A stretch of 21,035 nucleotides of DNA from an uncultured Brevinema sp. (GCA_947036575.1 CAMQSH010000014.1:1-21035), one strand, 5' to 3'; positions 10,901-15,863 are shown, counted from the first letter of the stretch. Notes: generated by a model from the letters alone, not told the origin. Program-made: numbers and translations.

Positions 10901-12047
10901 TGGTAAATAATCCAACATTATCATTTTGTCTTTTTATCATTTTTAAATTATAACTTAAAAAGTTTGTTATTCCAGTATCTTGATACGGTGAGTTTACACT
11001 TTTTGTTGTAATAATATTTAAAGTCATCTTATCAGCATCAAAAATAAGTTCATCTGTTTTATCCCAAAAATAATCAGCTCCATCAGTATTAATAGGAATC
11101 AAATTAACTAATTTTACCATTTGAAATGGTGCTAATGATTTAATAACTGTATTATCGATTTTTGCATTAGCTGCTATATTCCATCCAAAAGCAGATGTAT
11201 TAGCTAATTTAGCTTTAACATCATCATAAGAACTTCCCTCAACATATTTCATACTTGTACTAACATTAGTATCTGAGAAAAATTCCATCCCTACATATAC
11301 CCCAGCACCACCGATAGTTCCTACATATATTTCTGTATTAGCTGGAATTAATAATGTTGATACTAAATTAACTGTCTTTACGAAAGTATGTGTAGTATTT
11401 CCTGATACATCATCTACCTCAGCATCATAATGATCAAAAGAATACGTTTTAGTACTACCACTACTAGTAGTTTTAGGAATAAAATAAGAATAGTTTTCTA
11501 CATTCCAAAAACCATTACGATCTAACTTTATTATATGCTGGTCAGGATATATTATATTTGCTCTAAAAATTGTAGGCTCTGTAACAAATTCCCAAAAAGG
11601 TTTATTAGAAGCGTTAAGACTAGCATCTGTTAAACTATCTTGCACATTAAGTTTAAGAAAAGCACCATGTGCATTTGTTAATGCTGATACACCAACATAT
11701 TTATCATTAAAAGGTCCTGAGCCAAAAAGACGAATAACGCCCGCTTGCGTACTTTCGTCTTTTATTACATTAAAAGTATAAGTTGTTTTTGGTAGTATAT
11801 CTTCTTCAGCTTCAACAGAATATGTTGTTACTTCCATCTTAGTAATATCAAAATCCCAAACATCGTGAGTAGCATGATTATAAATTCCACTTTCTTCTAA
11901 CGATCTAAATGGACCATTTTTTAAAGTTTCTAGCAATTTACTTTCTTGATACTCAAGATCAAAAGTTTCTCTACTTGCTAGAGTACATCCTATGTTAAAA
12001 AGTAGTACAAACATGATCCATAATGTGTATTTAAACATTTGTTTCAT
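1947..12047 (-). CDS. Giant tandem-unit lipoprotein (~3366 aa), family not recognised
   Basis: One uninterrupted frame of 3366 codons (~370 kDa). Start: GGAGG at 12053-12057 and a 5-nt spacer put translation at ATG 12047. The frame also opens at TTG 12059, but that codon overlaps the ribosome site. The N-terminus is a lipoprotein signal: MKQMFKYTLW, hydrophobic IMFVLLFNIG, then C21 (local F-N-I-G-C, a relaxed spirochaete-like lipobox). I saw only one other cysteine (near residue 696). From ~35 to ~3200 it is a string of about 20 diverged beta-rich units. Their Y-x-P-x-D-T-type landmarks fall at about 56, 186, 326, 479, 644, 785, 925, 1078, 1226, 1393, 1565, 1720, 1884, 2030, 2216, 2358, 2510, 2665, 2851 and 3017. 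A Gly/Ser-rich linker lies at ~3073-3108, and the protein ends in a beta-rich region finishing GWYPF. Expected location: lipid-anchored in the envelope, possibly surface-exposed. I see no enzyme motif; adhesion, ligand binding or scaffolding are guesses. It has its own promoter and terminator. Confidence 0.85.
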   Translation of the reverse strand: MKQMFKYTLWIMFVLLFNIGCTLASRETFDLEYQESKLLETLKNGPFRSLEESGIYNHATHDVWDFDITKMEVTTYSVEAEEDILPKTTYTFNVIKDESTQAGVIRLFGSGPFNDKYVGVSALTNAHGAFLKLNVQDSLTDASLNASNKPFWEFVTEPTIFRANIIYPDQHIIKLDRNGFWNVENYSYFIPKTTSSGSTKTYSFDHYDAEVDDVSGNTTHTFVKTVNLVSTLLIPANTEIYVGTIGGAGVYVGMEFFSDTNVSTSMKYVEGSSYDDVKAKLANTSAFGWNIAANAKIDNTVIKSLAPFQMVKLVNLIPINTDGADYFWDKTDELIFDADKMTLNIITTKSVNSPYQDTGITNFLSYNLKMIKRQNDNVGLFTMEGLGKYNNHWGLLRTIRKNVEGTEFMYADFKPLSRDIFTSNDAVSELEDMADNDAEYVYQDKKTARLPYRLVEELGAVGTATWVTFRENALGSVSYDPKDTEHYDFLDANPETRKLKYIAFSGEIIDTSFYKVKIVVDNNKTNGIFQLKGYSEDFETPDPTASMHNRYVAIELGTDIHHNQAKYAIGFTLEEARSALSRVQTLNLYEKSALPSDHKVISAMERFNPWVAMIYPDPSGVAGAAFAPGVVPTPRPDDDVIPSYKFDHTYKLIFDTDGDIAVSIIEIMPGASEPYPTTKYSLKTTAQSSDIYATFCLEEKLNNGPGNLVGQHISVRTGVGEHGNKGFIHIDPIEQTTKDEVTRMATSYNYHAEASAPKDSKVVENISGITFMQSELEDGVPNGKYVPWNTKYYTFTYGTSILDITSTNGSGGSSTEQYTFLVTSDRGLDTGIVQLQGQNLPLNNQYLRIDVQNGTDAKKNIRLILNGNPTDLENISAGGTVTPIGNQAAFTTLETTHQDKNEVIMTHNALDMVDGNKWASVDPTDKMDDYKNGQEISFGVNVDGNPTITVDNNINGQLLGAVTHTYDIMEDKKTSDSEYEAVIRLTGSGSLLNNYMALKAKAPTAPVGNGPVATEGVAFAFGNSYNEAKRNLRDAYIPYIDPYANANNLAAFTSFVSDATTAGGYGTPSFVWMKQGTYSRDDTETWAFNTDGKTVKITHKNDNNNIEATYTVYMIEADSLTGPGTRANALFYLRSATDPSLSDAPYNRKFVSIRNHRMNGTPGSTPLSAVSDFKAVINADKNVAVDSTTLETDMQQMQDIRSATIAARAFDLAAGRLWVRLDEAAYQLDATTTYEEWTFKPENRLQVIVKTINSGTGTTAREDTYNFASRSDISSHRGTFLLTDTVTPSTGRYHNHVVAIGIGNELATTIAPIPSIPAYGYGGHEFDGESMRLAAVPVGIDADVARSAAIIAMENYSEWNFRVKGSAQRSFESIMTAKSYDDKGWSELKGPNYTYDPDDTARWNFEKTTNTAGADFNNNTGSTVHDILISADAGVPAEAGRHGIKLLSSTRTTASFQIFRKNSVNSNQFVVLELGTGDKEKFMRVGMDVDLSAAQSKFEDLARDNVYNWYTHGKAIANDTLIDAAASVGNWSLTRKDTADTSSLGSTEVSTGAGIIPDGNPLPEFNPSDVLEYRFNPFGEGYRLEVLNYKGSPTTPLSYSMENVGNPTTTSSIYYLRGVGDYDTKYLYLEFDEVPTTVAGSAGKKARVSTGNSINDVTAKHEDKANKWNLFSSEFIKITGAVFEEAAKRHSQTGTVLPDAQPFGAYVELGYAESGNLNIYDPKLTKTYTIIPNEIKDGDTVVYPAKTIIISNRASDTDKLDGVELPRREDIYSYEMLASMEGAAGTDQQRAIALLRGGVGTPDANKYIVIRLPDIDDVASIKTLDEAELVTFTNTSGEWHTANIPTTTEATFRYRTEKSVVSGTEVLDKLKVENQFFVDQDGIYLSHDTTEWSFSDAFDALTASAIKRTSALDGKTVSTLTVYKTIKVKSAQEDANKGILYLKGPRGAAMPGEYHGKYVAVIFDSSDGAKFYKYDTLTEAEDALENIDKAKNLFDQTSVIIDDRLLVEFFNAGGKDGLGTLDLGQDIYTYNKDNTDEIYLDTKQRLVLYVRNSTTKSTNYYRIQPLNVENDNHDHPNFMWKVVDNTRDDLKFAFKGNEFTVIPTASADLDLETPIGTGVGGSASIIEYWAFGFNDVELNGSILGKGETGIVFGIGSTVAVARRNRNNALDPKLIPIPILRNTHRVTKTLHDRNDWFMPVDENRDILDGPTDANKFAFRLSASTISEVYDFKASLRSTFDHTVIAGDSATFLLKIIENTDDYKGVILPYGITEELAGDFDDVLSNQYVALEVGRFADETKVKLAIGESQIVAERNLSALLHWNYVSKSVLDASYRVPESLGLHNTIWVTKEFDDANPVYTEANTTDWSFRTAEKRVEIKQVVAGSVTDSGLYDILMIEDESTTKAIFQLNGVGAFNEKFMAVEISHDTSNPATERTVTYVTANTITDAKTVRDGGTVAGVVRRKLHRERDITVLGQVFTTLYNRSTTSGQPIVEVTRHKKTQADENEAVDYYDSKSVYEYTFTLENAIAQVAITTISNNADPITHRYSMSLVDGGDTSDSEGYFSLIGSSTSHPEHGKMIGFKDVGSTGAFKIQVAGRKYTKLTIPGTGVVPNTLSGQRDAWNTLWALNVDKNTVILPKDLLIELSEEPIGAISTGTSDQIPNGIYDPRNTMTYTFNAEANTLQLITMANGVRSTHNYNLSIIEGVSYNDPNTYPKTGLFYAVAVTSDTGSVLDQKFIDVTLLNANQFIITYETTKGDTKRKTTALENRKTTYKYSYWTHERLSILSDMDKRLIEKLRDLSTTPQSYFTVDGKDINAGTTSQTKTGLAMLADSRFFKTGNGTSRFNNREGYFAKDDYYVFRFNTLITDRVDSLRIEHFRNGRNEGDLQTRIRMLEYISPNEGTFVILKGTAPNGTEDTTTTIGELKDLFENTVFSIKINSDNQIMLGYGKSSVSLADAARLAKADLVSRATDMRQYTPHIVSEHIAQQEHFVPYILSGDIYRTFVGEDGKEKRATGNYNKGTQFFAAGNQLSLKFLEGGKVTKKSWEDGNDPLPFGGSPDTYFAFIRLKPETSVDWGATGTGGLPGGTWPNEDGSTTGSGGSPGSSGGYDKNGMKLLVQTIHSSGKDPIIFRLHNPAQVRNTSPTVANNAITTTSHWSNVIFNNYHTMALGTGANLLQHKWAYGETKEKATQNLSAIPFYNGSFSWSSSQHRRKEFAGFIGKTYYMANIHGNSYQTIGDFTEPGTRHMSVFPKQVTANGINIYVIDIEYRGDGGTVISKTTSQIFLKDVSNSGTLTFAVGGYGKLSGTFMSFKISGNEGRMIFFKPKSGLDFQRISGFLHDTPGSNIGDYAYEKQANNVRTTGWYPF
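2462..11942 (-). repeat. About 20 tandem diverged protein units inside the giant gene
   Basis: The repeat is at protein level; no long identical DNA repeats were seen. Residue numbers are from ATG 12047. Four landmarks recur in order. (1) An opening such as TWVTF (465), PWVAM (609), LWVRL (1217), IWVTK (2345). (2) YDPKDTEHYDF (479), YSRDDTETWAF (1078), YLSHDTTEWSF (1884), YTEANTTDWSF (2358), YDPRNTMTYTF (2665). (3) FGSGPFNDKYVGV (108), MEGLGKYNNHWGLL (383), LTGSGSLLNNYMAL (985), LRGVGDYDTKYLYL (1616), LNGVGAFNEKFMAV (2408). (4) A helix-like close: GFTLEEARSAL (570), GNSYNEAKRNL (1022), GESQIVAERNLSAL (2305), YGETKEKATQNLSAI (3182). Spacing between successive landmark-2 positions is about 130-190 residues, mean near 156. 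Some units (2, 7, 14, 15, 20) keep only part of the pattern. Confidence 0.75.
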
Positions 12048-12057
12048 TGTAGCCTCC
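12048..12057 (-). promoter_or_regulatory. Ribosome site that decides the giant gene's start
   Basis: On the - strand GGAGG (12057-12053) followed by CTACA and ATG (12047-12045). The in-frame TTG at 12059-12057 overlaps this site and has no site of its own, so the four extra N-terminal residues (M/L-E-A-T) are not expected in the protein. Confidence 0.85.
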
Positions 12058-12110
12058 AAGATTTTTTTTATAAATTTTTACCATTTTATTAAAATATCTT
12101 TTTATAAAAC

Positions 12111-12124
12111 ACATACAAGTATGT
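12111..12124. promoter_or_regulatory. Inverted repeat in the giant gene's 5' leader
   Basis: ACATAC-AA-GTATGT, a perfect 6-bp inverted repeat with a 2-nt centre, about 20-30 nt downstream of the predicted transcription start. It could be a repressor operator, or a chance palindrome in AT-rich DNA. Confidence 0.4.
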
Positions 12125-12150
12125 AAAAATATAAACAGATAACGACTTTT

Positions 12151-12179
12151 ATTATACCCTAGTTTTTAATACAAATCAA
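12151..12179 (-). promoter_or_regulatory. Promoter of the giant lipoprotein gene
   Basis: Read on the - strand: TTGATT (12179-12174), exactly 17 nt, TATAAT (12156-12151), preceded by GGG. Transcription would start near 12144, giving a leader of roughly 95 nt that contains the inverted repeat at 12111-12124 and an A8 tract just before the ribosome site. No other gene start lies nearby on this strand. Confidence 0.82.
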
Positions 12180-12239
12180 GCTTTTTATTGAATTGCTACT
12201 AAAACAAACTAAGGCTAGAAATTTTTAAGTATATTTTAC

Positions 12240-13355
12240 CTATTGATCTATCGGTAATTGGTTTAAAATATTAAATTCAATTTCTTGAAATATTTTAAAC
12301 CAACTAAAATTTTTTGCATAACAATATGCTTTTCCTTGTAATTTTTCTATATCATTACTTTCTAAATATCTAATGATTTCATTAGCCAACAATTCTGTAT
12401 CACCAAAAGGCACTAAATATCCATTGATATTTTGTTGCACAGCATCTCTGATACCTGCAACATCAAAACCAAATACAGGAGTAAAACAAGCAGATGCTTC
12501 CATAGCTGTTATACCCCAACCCTCTTTTTCTGAAGTAAATAATAAAGCTTGTGAATTTTCTAAAAGATTTATTTTTTCTTTTTCTGAAATAAATCCTAAA
12601 AATTTTACAGCATGATCTATTTTTAATTGTTGGGTATATGCTTTTAATCTTTCTTCATCATTACCTTTACCTGCTATAAAAAATACAGCTTCTGGATTTT
12701 TTTGTAAAACACGCTGAAAAACATCCAAAGAAAGATCTACCCTTTTAGCGTAGGTTAATCGACCTATAGAACAAAATTGAAAAGGAGTTTTTTTAGGATT
12801 ACGCAATTTCAAATACTCCTCATCTATTCCATTGTAGATAACAGTCAGTTGTCTAAAAGGGGCTAATTTTAGCAATTCTTTTTTAGAACTTTCTGAAACT
12901 ACTATTATAAGAGTATCGATATATGCTTTTAGTGCCATTTTTTCCATAATATAAACATATAAAGCTATAGGAAAAGGTAATAACTGAAATAAAGTATGTC
13001 CATGAATATGATGAAATATTCCAATAATAGGTGTGTTTTTTATATATAATGGGGTTTGAAGTCCTATTTTAGAAATATCATCAATAATAATATCAAAATT
13101 TTCATCTTTCAATTCTTTATTCCACAAAAATGGAAAAGTAAAATTAAATAAAAATGGATGCCCTATTCTTTTTACCAAATACCCATTATGCACAAAAGTT
13201 TCTTCTGACGAAGAAACTTTTGTGCTAATAAGAATTACAGTATATTTTGTTGCTAAATAAGAAAGAATACGATCTAAATGGATTTCAGCACCACCAGCTT
13301 CAGGGTGAAGAGGATCACGCCAATTTAATGCTAATATCTTTAACGATTTTTTCAT
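12240..13355 (-). CDS. GT-B glycosyltransferase, family 4 type
   Basis: A 371-residue cytoplasmic or membrane-associated glycosyltransferase with the two-Rossmann GT-B architecture. The N-terminal acceptor domain starts with a beta strand (KILALNW) and the glycine-rich loop EAGGAE (19-24). The C-terminal donor domain (from ~174) has YNGID (174-178), GRLTYAKRVD (198-207, with the phosphate-contacting R199 and K204) and the E-x7-E motif in EGWGITAME (E278, E286), followed by G-F-D-V-A-G-x-R-D. These mark retaining GT4 enzymes, which transfer sugars from nucleotide donors to lipids, polysaccharides or glycoproteins. The actual donor and acceptor cannot be read. ATG at 13355 has AAAGGG 5 nt upstream. 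It starts 9 nt after the phoU stop, so the two are very likely one transcript. No clear terminator is visible after its stop. Confidence 0.88.
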   Translation of the reverse strand: MKKSLKILALNWRDPLHPEAGGAEIHLDRILSYLATKYTVILISTKVSSSEETFVHNGYLVKRIGHPFLFNFTFPFLWNKELKDENFDIIIDDISKIGLQTPLYIKNTPIIGIFHHIHGHTLFQLLPFPIALYVYIMEKMALKAYIDTLIIVVSESSKKELLKLAPFRQLTVIYNGIDEEYLKLRNPKKTPFQFCSIGRLTYAKRVDLSLDVFQRVLQKNPEAVFFIAGKGNDEERLKAYTQQLKIDHAVKFLGFISEKEKINLLENSQALLFTSEKEGWGITAMEASACFTPVFGFDVAGIRDAVQQNINGYLVPFGDTELLANEIIRYLESNDIEKLQGKAYCYAKNFSWFKIFQEIEFNILNQLPIDQ

Positions 13356-13364
13356 AATAACCCT

Positions 13365-14018
13365 TTAATTTTTATCTTTGTTTGGGACTAAGCCCTCTTT
13401 AATAAAAATAATATCTTCAGCAAGATGAGTACTTAGATCTGCTAATCTTTCAAAATGTCTTGTAATATTCATAATTTGTAATAAATATTCAACATCTTCA
13501 GCTTTGTTCATCTCTTTTATAAGTTGTTTGATTGATCTAGAGCATAATTCATCAACTCTATCATCATGTTGAATAACAGTAACAGCAATGAGACTATTTT
13601 CTTCCATAAATGCTTTACTTACATCTGCTAACATTTTACGATTTTCTTCAGCCATTTCTAGTATTTTTGGATAATTATTAATGCAGTACGCATCCCGCCA
13701 ATGATAGGTAGAGAGAGCAATTTTAGTAATCAAATCTCCCATTCTTTCTAGGTCTCCAGCCATTCCTGACATTTTAATAATACATCTCAAATGACCTGCT
13801 TCAGGATGATATAATGCCAAAATACCAAGACATTCTTGAGCTATCTCTAATTTTTTTTGATTAGCTTCGGGTTCTAAAACATTGATAACTTCTTTTACCA
13901 TATCCCAGTTTTTTTCTTGAGCACCCTGCAGTGTTCTCACCAACATCGTATCAACTAAAGTCATATAATCAAAAATAATACTTTTTGTTTCTGCTATTTT
14001 ACTTTCTACTACATTCAT
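13365..14018 (-). CDS. phoU: Phosphate-specific transport accessory protein PhoU
   Basis: 217 residues, the usual length, made of two PhoU three-helix repeats. Each repeat carries the metal-binding E-R-x-x-D helix: DLERMGDLITKIA in the first (89-101) and HFERLADLSTHLAEDI in the second (188-203). A second-repeat helix begins QHDDRVDEL (150-158). PhoU is a peripheral cytoplasmic protein that links the Pst importer to the phosphate-sensing histidine kinase and restrains phosphate uptake. It is first in a transcript with the downstream glycosyltransferase and is driven by the promoter at 14060-14089. The ribosome site is modest (AAGAGAG about 9 nt before ATG). An ATG inside that leader is out of frame and was not used. 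It sits ~12 kb from pstAB and on the opposite strand. Confidence 0.94.
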   Translation of the reverse strand: MNVVESKIAETKSIIFDYMTLVDTMLVRTLQGAQEKNWDMVKEVINVLEPEANQKKLEIAQECLGILALYHPEAGHLRCIIKMSGMAGDLERMGDLITKIALSTYHWRDAYCINNYPKILEMAEENRKMLADVSKAFMEENSLIAVTVIQHDDRVDELCSRSIKQLIKEMNKAEDVEYLLQIMNITRHFERLADLSTHLAEDIIFIKEGLVPNKDKN

Positions 14019-14059
14019 GTTGTCATCTCTCTTAAATTAAAATTTTATTTATATATAAT

Positions 14060-14089
14060 ATTATATCATACATTATTTATAAAAGTCAA
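14060..14089 (-). promoter_or_regulatory. Promoter of phoU and the glycosyltransferase
   Basis: On the - strand TTGACT (14089-14084), 18-nt spacer, TATAAT (14065-14060). It lies ~42 nt upstream of the phoU start, divergent from the symporter promoter at 14161-14189. I did not recognise a PHO-box-like direct repeat. Confidence 0.78.
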
Positions 14090-14160
14090 CATCATCCACA
14101 TTTATATATATGCTTAATTTTTAGACAAAAACATCTTATTAAAAAAGCATGTCTGATTTA

Positions 14161-14189
14161 TTGACAATCTAAGTTTTTTTTGGTATAAT
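14161..14189 (+). promoter_or_regulatory. Perfect-consensus promoter of the AGCS symporter gene
   Basis: TTGACA (14161-14166), 17 nt, TATAAT (14184-14189). The spacer contains an uninterrupted T8 tract ending in GG. Transcription would begin near 14196, giving a leader of about 35 nt. Confidence 0.9.
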
Positions 14190-14230
14190 ATTTATACAAT
14201 ACAAAGAAAATTGATTGTTAAGGAGTCAAA

Positions 14231-15673
14231 ATGGAAGGGAATCTTATGTCAGGGCTAATTACAGAAAGTATAAAGTTGATAAACCTATTAAATAACCAAC
14301 TTTCTGTTGTTTTATTGTTCGTTCTATTAGGCTCAGGTATTTTTTATACCTTAAGAACAAAGTTCATTCAATTTAATTTTAAAAATATATGGAGTGCTTT
14401 TCAAGAGGGATTTACAGATTCTGATAATACTTCTAAAAAAATCTCACCCTTCGAGGCATTTGCCGTAACTACTGCTTCAAGAGTAGGTGCTGGTAATATC
14501 TCTGGTGTTGCTATAGCTCTTACATTAGGGGGCCCAGGGGCTATATTCTGGATGTGGTTAACAGCTCTATTAGGCGGATCTCTAGCATTTGTTGAATCAA
14601 CATTAGCTCAAGTATATAAAACAAAAGATGACTCTCAAGAAGTCTCTTCACATTTTATTGGTGGACCTTCCTATTATATCCAAAAAGGACTTGGTTATAA
14701 GAATTTAGGTAATATTTTTGCTATTCTTTTAGTTTTTGTTTTTGGACTCTCTTTTAATGCTGTACAAGCGAATACCATTTCACAAGCAGTATCTAACAGT
14801 TTTGAAAATGTCCCTACGTTATTTTCAGCAGTAATACTTAGTGTTCTTACTGCATTATTTATTTTTAAAGGACTTCGTAGTATTGCAAAAGCTAGTACTA
14901 TTATTGTACCAATTATGGCTATTATTTATTTACTACTCTGTTTATTCGTTATTGGAAAAAATATCATGCGTCTCCCAGAAGTATTTGAATTAATTTTCTC
15001 AAACGCGTTTGGATTCAAAGAAGCTGGTGTAGGAACCCTTATGGGAACTATTACCCAAGGCGTTAAGAGAGGACTATTTTCAAATGAAGCAGGTATGGGT
15101 TCTGCACCTAATGCTGCTGCATCTGCATGTACATCTCACCCTGTAAAGCAAGGATTCATCCAAGCATTTGGGGTGTTTTTTGATACTATTTTAATTTGTT
15201 CTGCAACTGCATTTCTCATTCTTTTCTCTGGGGTAGATTTTGCAAATATAAATGTTAGCAATTCAGGTATTGTTTTAACACAAGCGGCTCTTAGTACCTT
15301 TTTTGGAGAATTTGGTAGTCTTTTCTTAACTGTATGTATTTTCCTATTAGCTTTCTCATCAGTTTTAGGTAACTACTTTTATGCACAAAATAGTCTATCT
15401 TTTTTAAGTAAAAAACCAGCTATACATTTAATCTTTAAAATAAGTGTTGTTCTAGCTGTATTTGCAGGTTCTGTAAGTAGCTTACCTTTTGTTTGGAGTA
15501 TAGCAGATCTCTTTATGACTCTTCTTGCATTAATCAACTTATATGCTATCTTCCGATTACAAAAAGTATTAGTAGCAACTCTAGCTGATTATAGAAAACA
15601 AAAAGCAAATAATGTAGACCCTGTATTCAAAAAAGAAAACTTTACAGAATATGGAAAATTTGACGCTTGGTAA
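14231..15673 (+). CDS. Sodium:amino-acid (alanine/glycine) symporter, AGCS family
   Basis: A 480-residue inner-membrane carrier of the alanine-or-glycine:cation symporter family, which couples Na+ (sometimes H+) entry to uptake of small neutral amino acids. Diagnostic blocks: RVGAGNISGVA (84-94) with the following G-G-P-G-A, and GVKRGLFSNEAGMGSAP (277-293) followed by A-A-A-S-A, the family signature. About ten or eleven hydrophobic segments are visible, with a hydrophilic tail ending YGKFDAW. Length is typical. ATG at 14231 has AAGGAG 5 nt upstream. A second ATG at 14246 also follows a purine-rich GGAAGGGA, so a protein shorter by five residues is possible. No terminator separates it from the tRNA gene 69 nt downstream, so read-through to the terminator at 15822 is likely. 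Alanine versus glycine or glutamine cannot be decided. Confidence 0.93.
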   Translation: MEGNLMSGLITESIKLINLLNNQLSVVLLFVLLGSGIFYTLRTKFIQFNFKNIWSAFQEGFTDSDNTSKKISPFEAFAVTTASRVGAGNISGVAIALTLGGPGAIFWMWLTALLGGSLAFVESTLAQVYKTKDDSQEVSSHFIGGPSYYIQKGLGYKNLGNIFAILLVFVFGLSFNAVQANTISQAVSNSFENVPTLFSAVILSVLTALFIFKGLRSIAKASTIIVPIMAIIYLLLCLFVIGKNIMRLPEVFELIFSNAFGFKEAGVGTLMGTITQGVKRGLFSNEAGMGSAPNAAASACTSHPVKQGFIQAFGVFFDTILICSATAFLILFSGVDFANINVSNSGIVLTQAALSTFFGEFGSLFLTVCIFLLAFSSVLGNYFYAQNSLSFLSKKPAIHLIFKISVVLAVFAGSVSSLPFVWSIADLFMTLLALINLYAIFRLQKVLVATLADYRKQKANNVDPVFKKENFTEYGKFDAW

Positions 15674-15690
15674 ATTATTTAAAATAAGTA

Positions 15691-15719
15691 TTGACATTTA
15701 TTTATTTATTTGCTATACT
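15691..15719 (+). promoter_or_regulatory. Promoter of the tRNA-Arg gene
   Basis: TTGACA (15691-15696), 17 nt, TATACT (15714-15719), about 22 nt before the mature tRNA 5' end. The spacer is almost entirely a TTTA tetranucleotide repeat. Confidence 0.85.
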
Positions 15720-15741
15720 ATATGACGCAATCAACTGTTGT

Positions 15742-15815
15742 GTGCCCATAGCTCAGCTGGATAGAGCATTGGATTGCGGTTCCAAAGGTCGTAGGTTCGA
15801 CTCCTACTGGGCATG
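15742..15815 (+). tRNA. tRNA-Arg, anticodon GCG
   Basis: A complete cloverleaf can be drawn by hand. Acceptor GTGCCCA pairs with TGGGCAT (one G-T at the end), then U8/A9. D arm: GCTC/GAGC with loop AGCTGGATA. Anticodon stem TTGGA/TCCAA with loop TTGCGGT. Variable region AGGTC. T arm: GTAGG/CCTAC with loop TTCGACT. Discriminator G73. CCA is not encoded. Anticodon G34-C35-G36 reads CGC and, by wobble, CGU. A20 and C35, the known arginine identity elements, are both present. It has its own promoter and is closed by the terminator at 15822-15854. Confidence 0.95.
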
Positions 15816-15821
15816 ATAAAC

Positions 15822-15854
15822 AAAAAACACATTACTATGTAATGTGTTTTTTTT
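15822..15854. terminator. Bidirectional terminator after tRNA-Arg
   Basis: ACACATTAC (15827-15835) pairs with GTAATGTGT (15839-15847) around TAT, flanked by A5 and T7. It ends the tRNA (and probably the symporter) transcript on +. On -, with a TTTTTTG tail, it ends the gene that stops at 15864. Confidence 0.9.
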
Positions 15855-15863
15855 ATTTAGTTA

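Noticed and set aside
1947..12047. CRISPR array or long direct DNA repeats suggested by the periodic protein
   Set aside because: The periodicity exists only at protein level. No identical 25-40 nt repeats with regular spacers were seen on either strand.
12180..12239. Terminator for the glycosyltransferase gene
   Set aside because: No stem with a T-run found between its stop and the giant gene's promoter, so none is called.
14146..14156. AGACA/TGTCT inverted pair upstream of the symporter promoter
   Set aside because: A 5-bp match with a long spacer; too weak to call.
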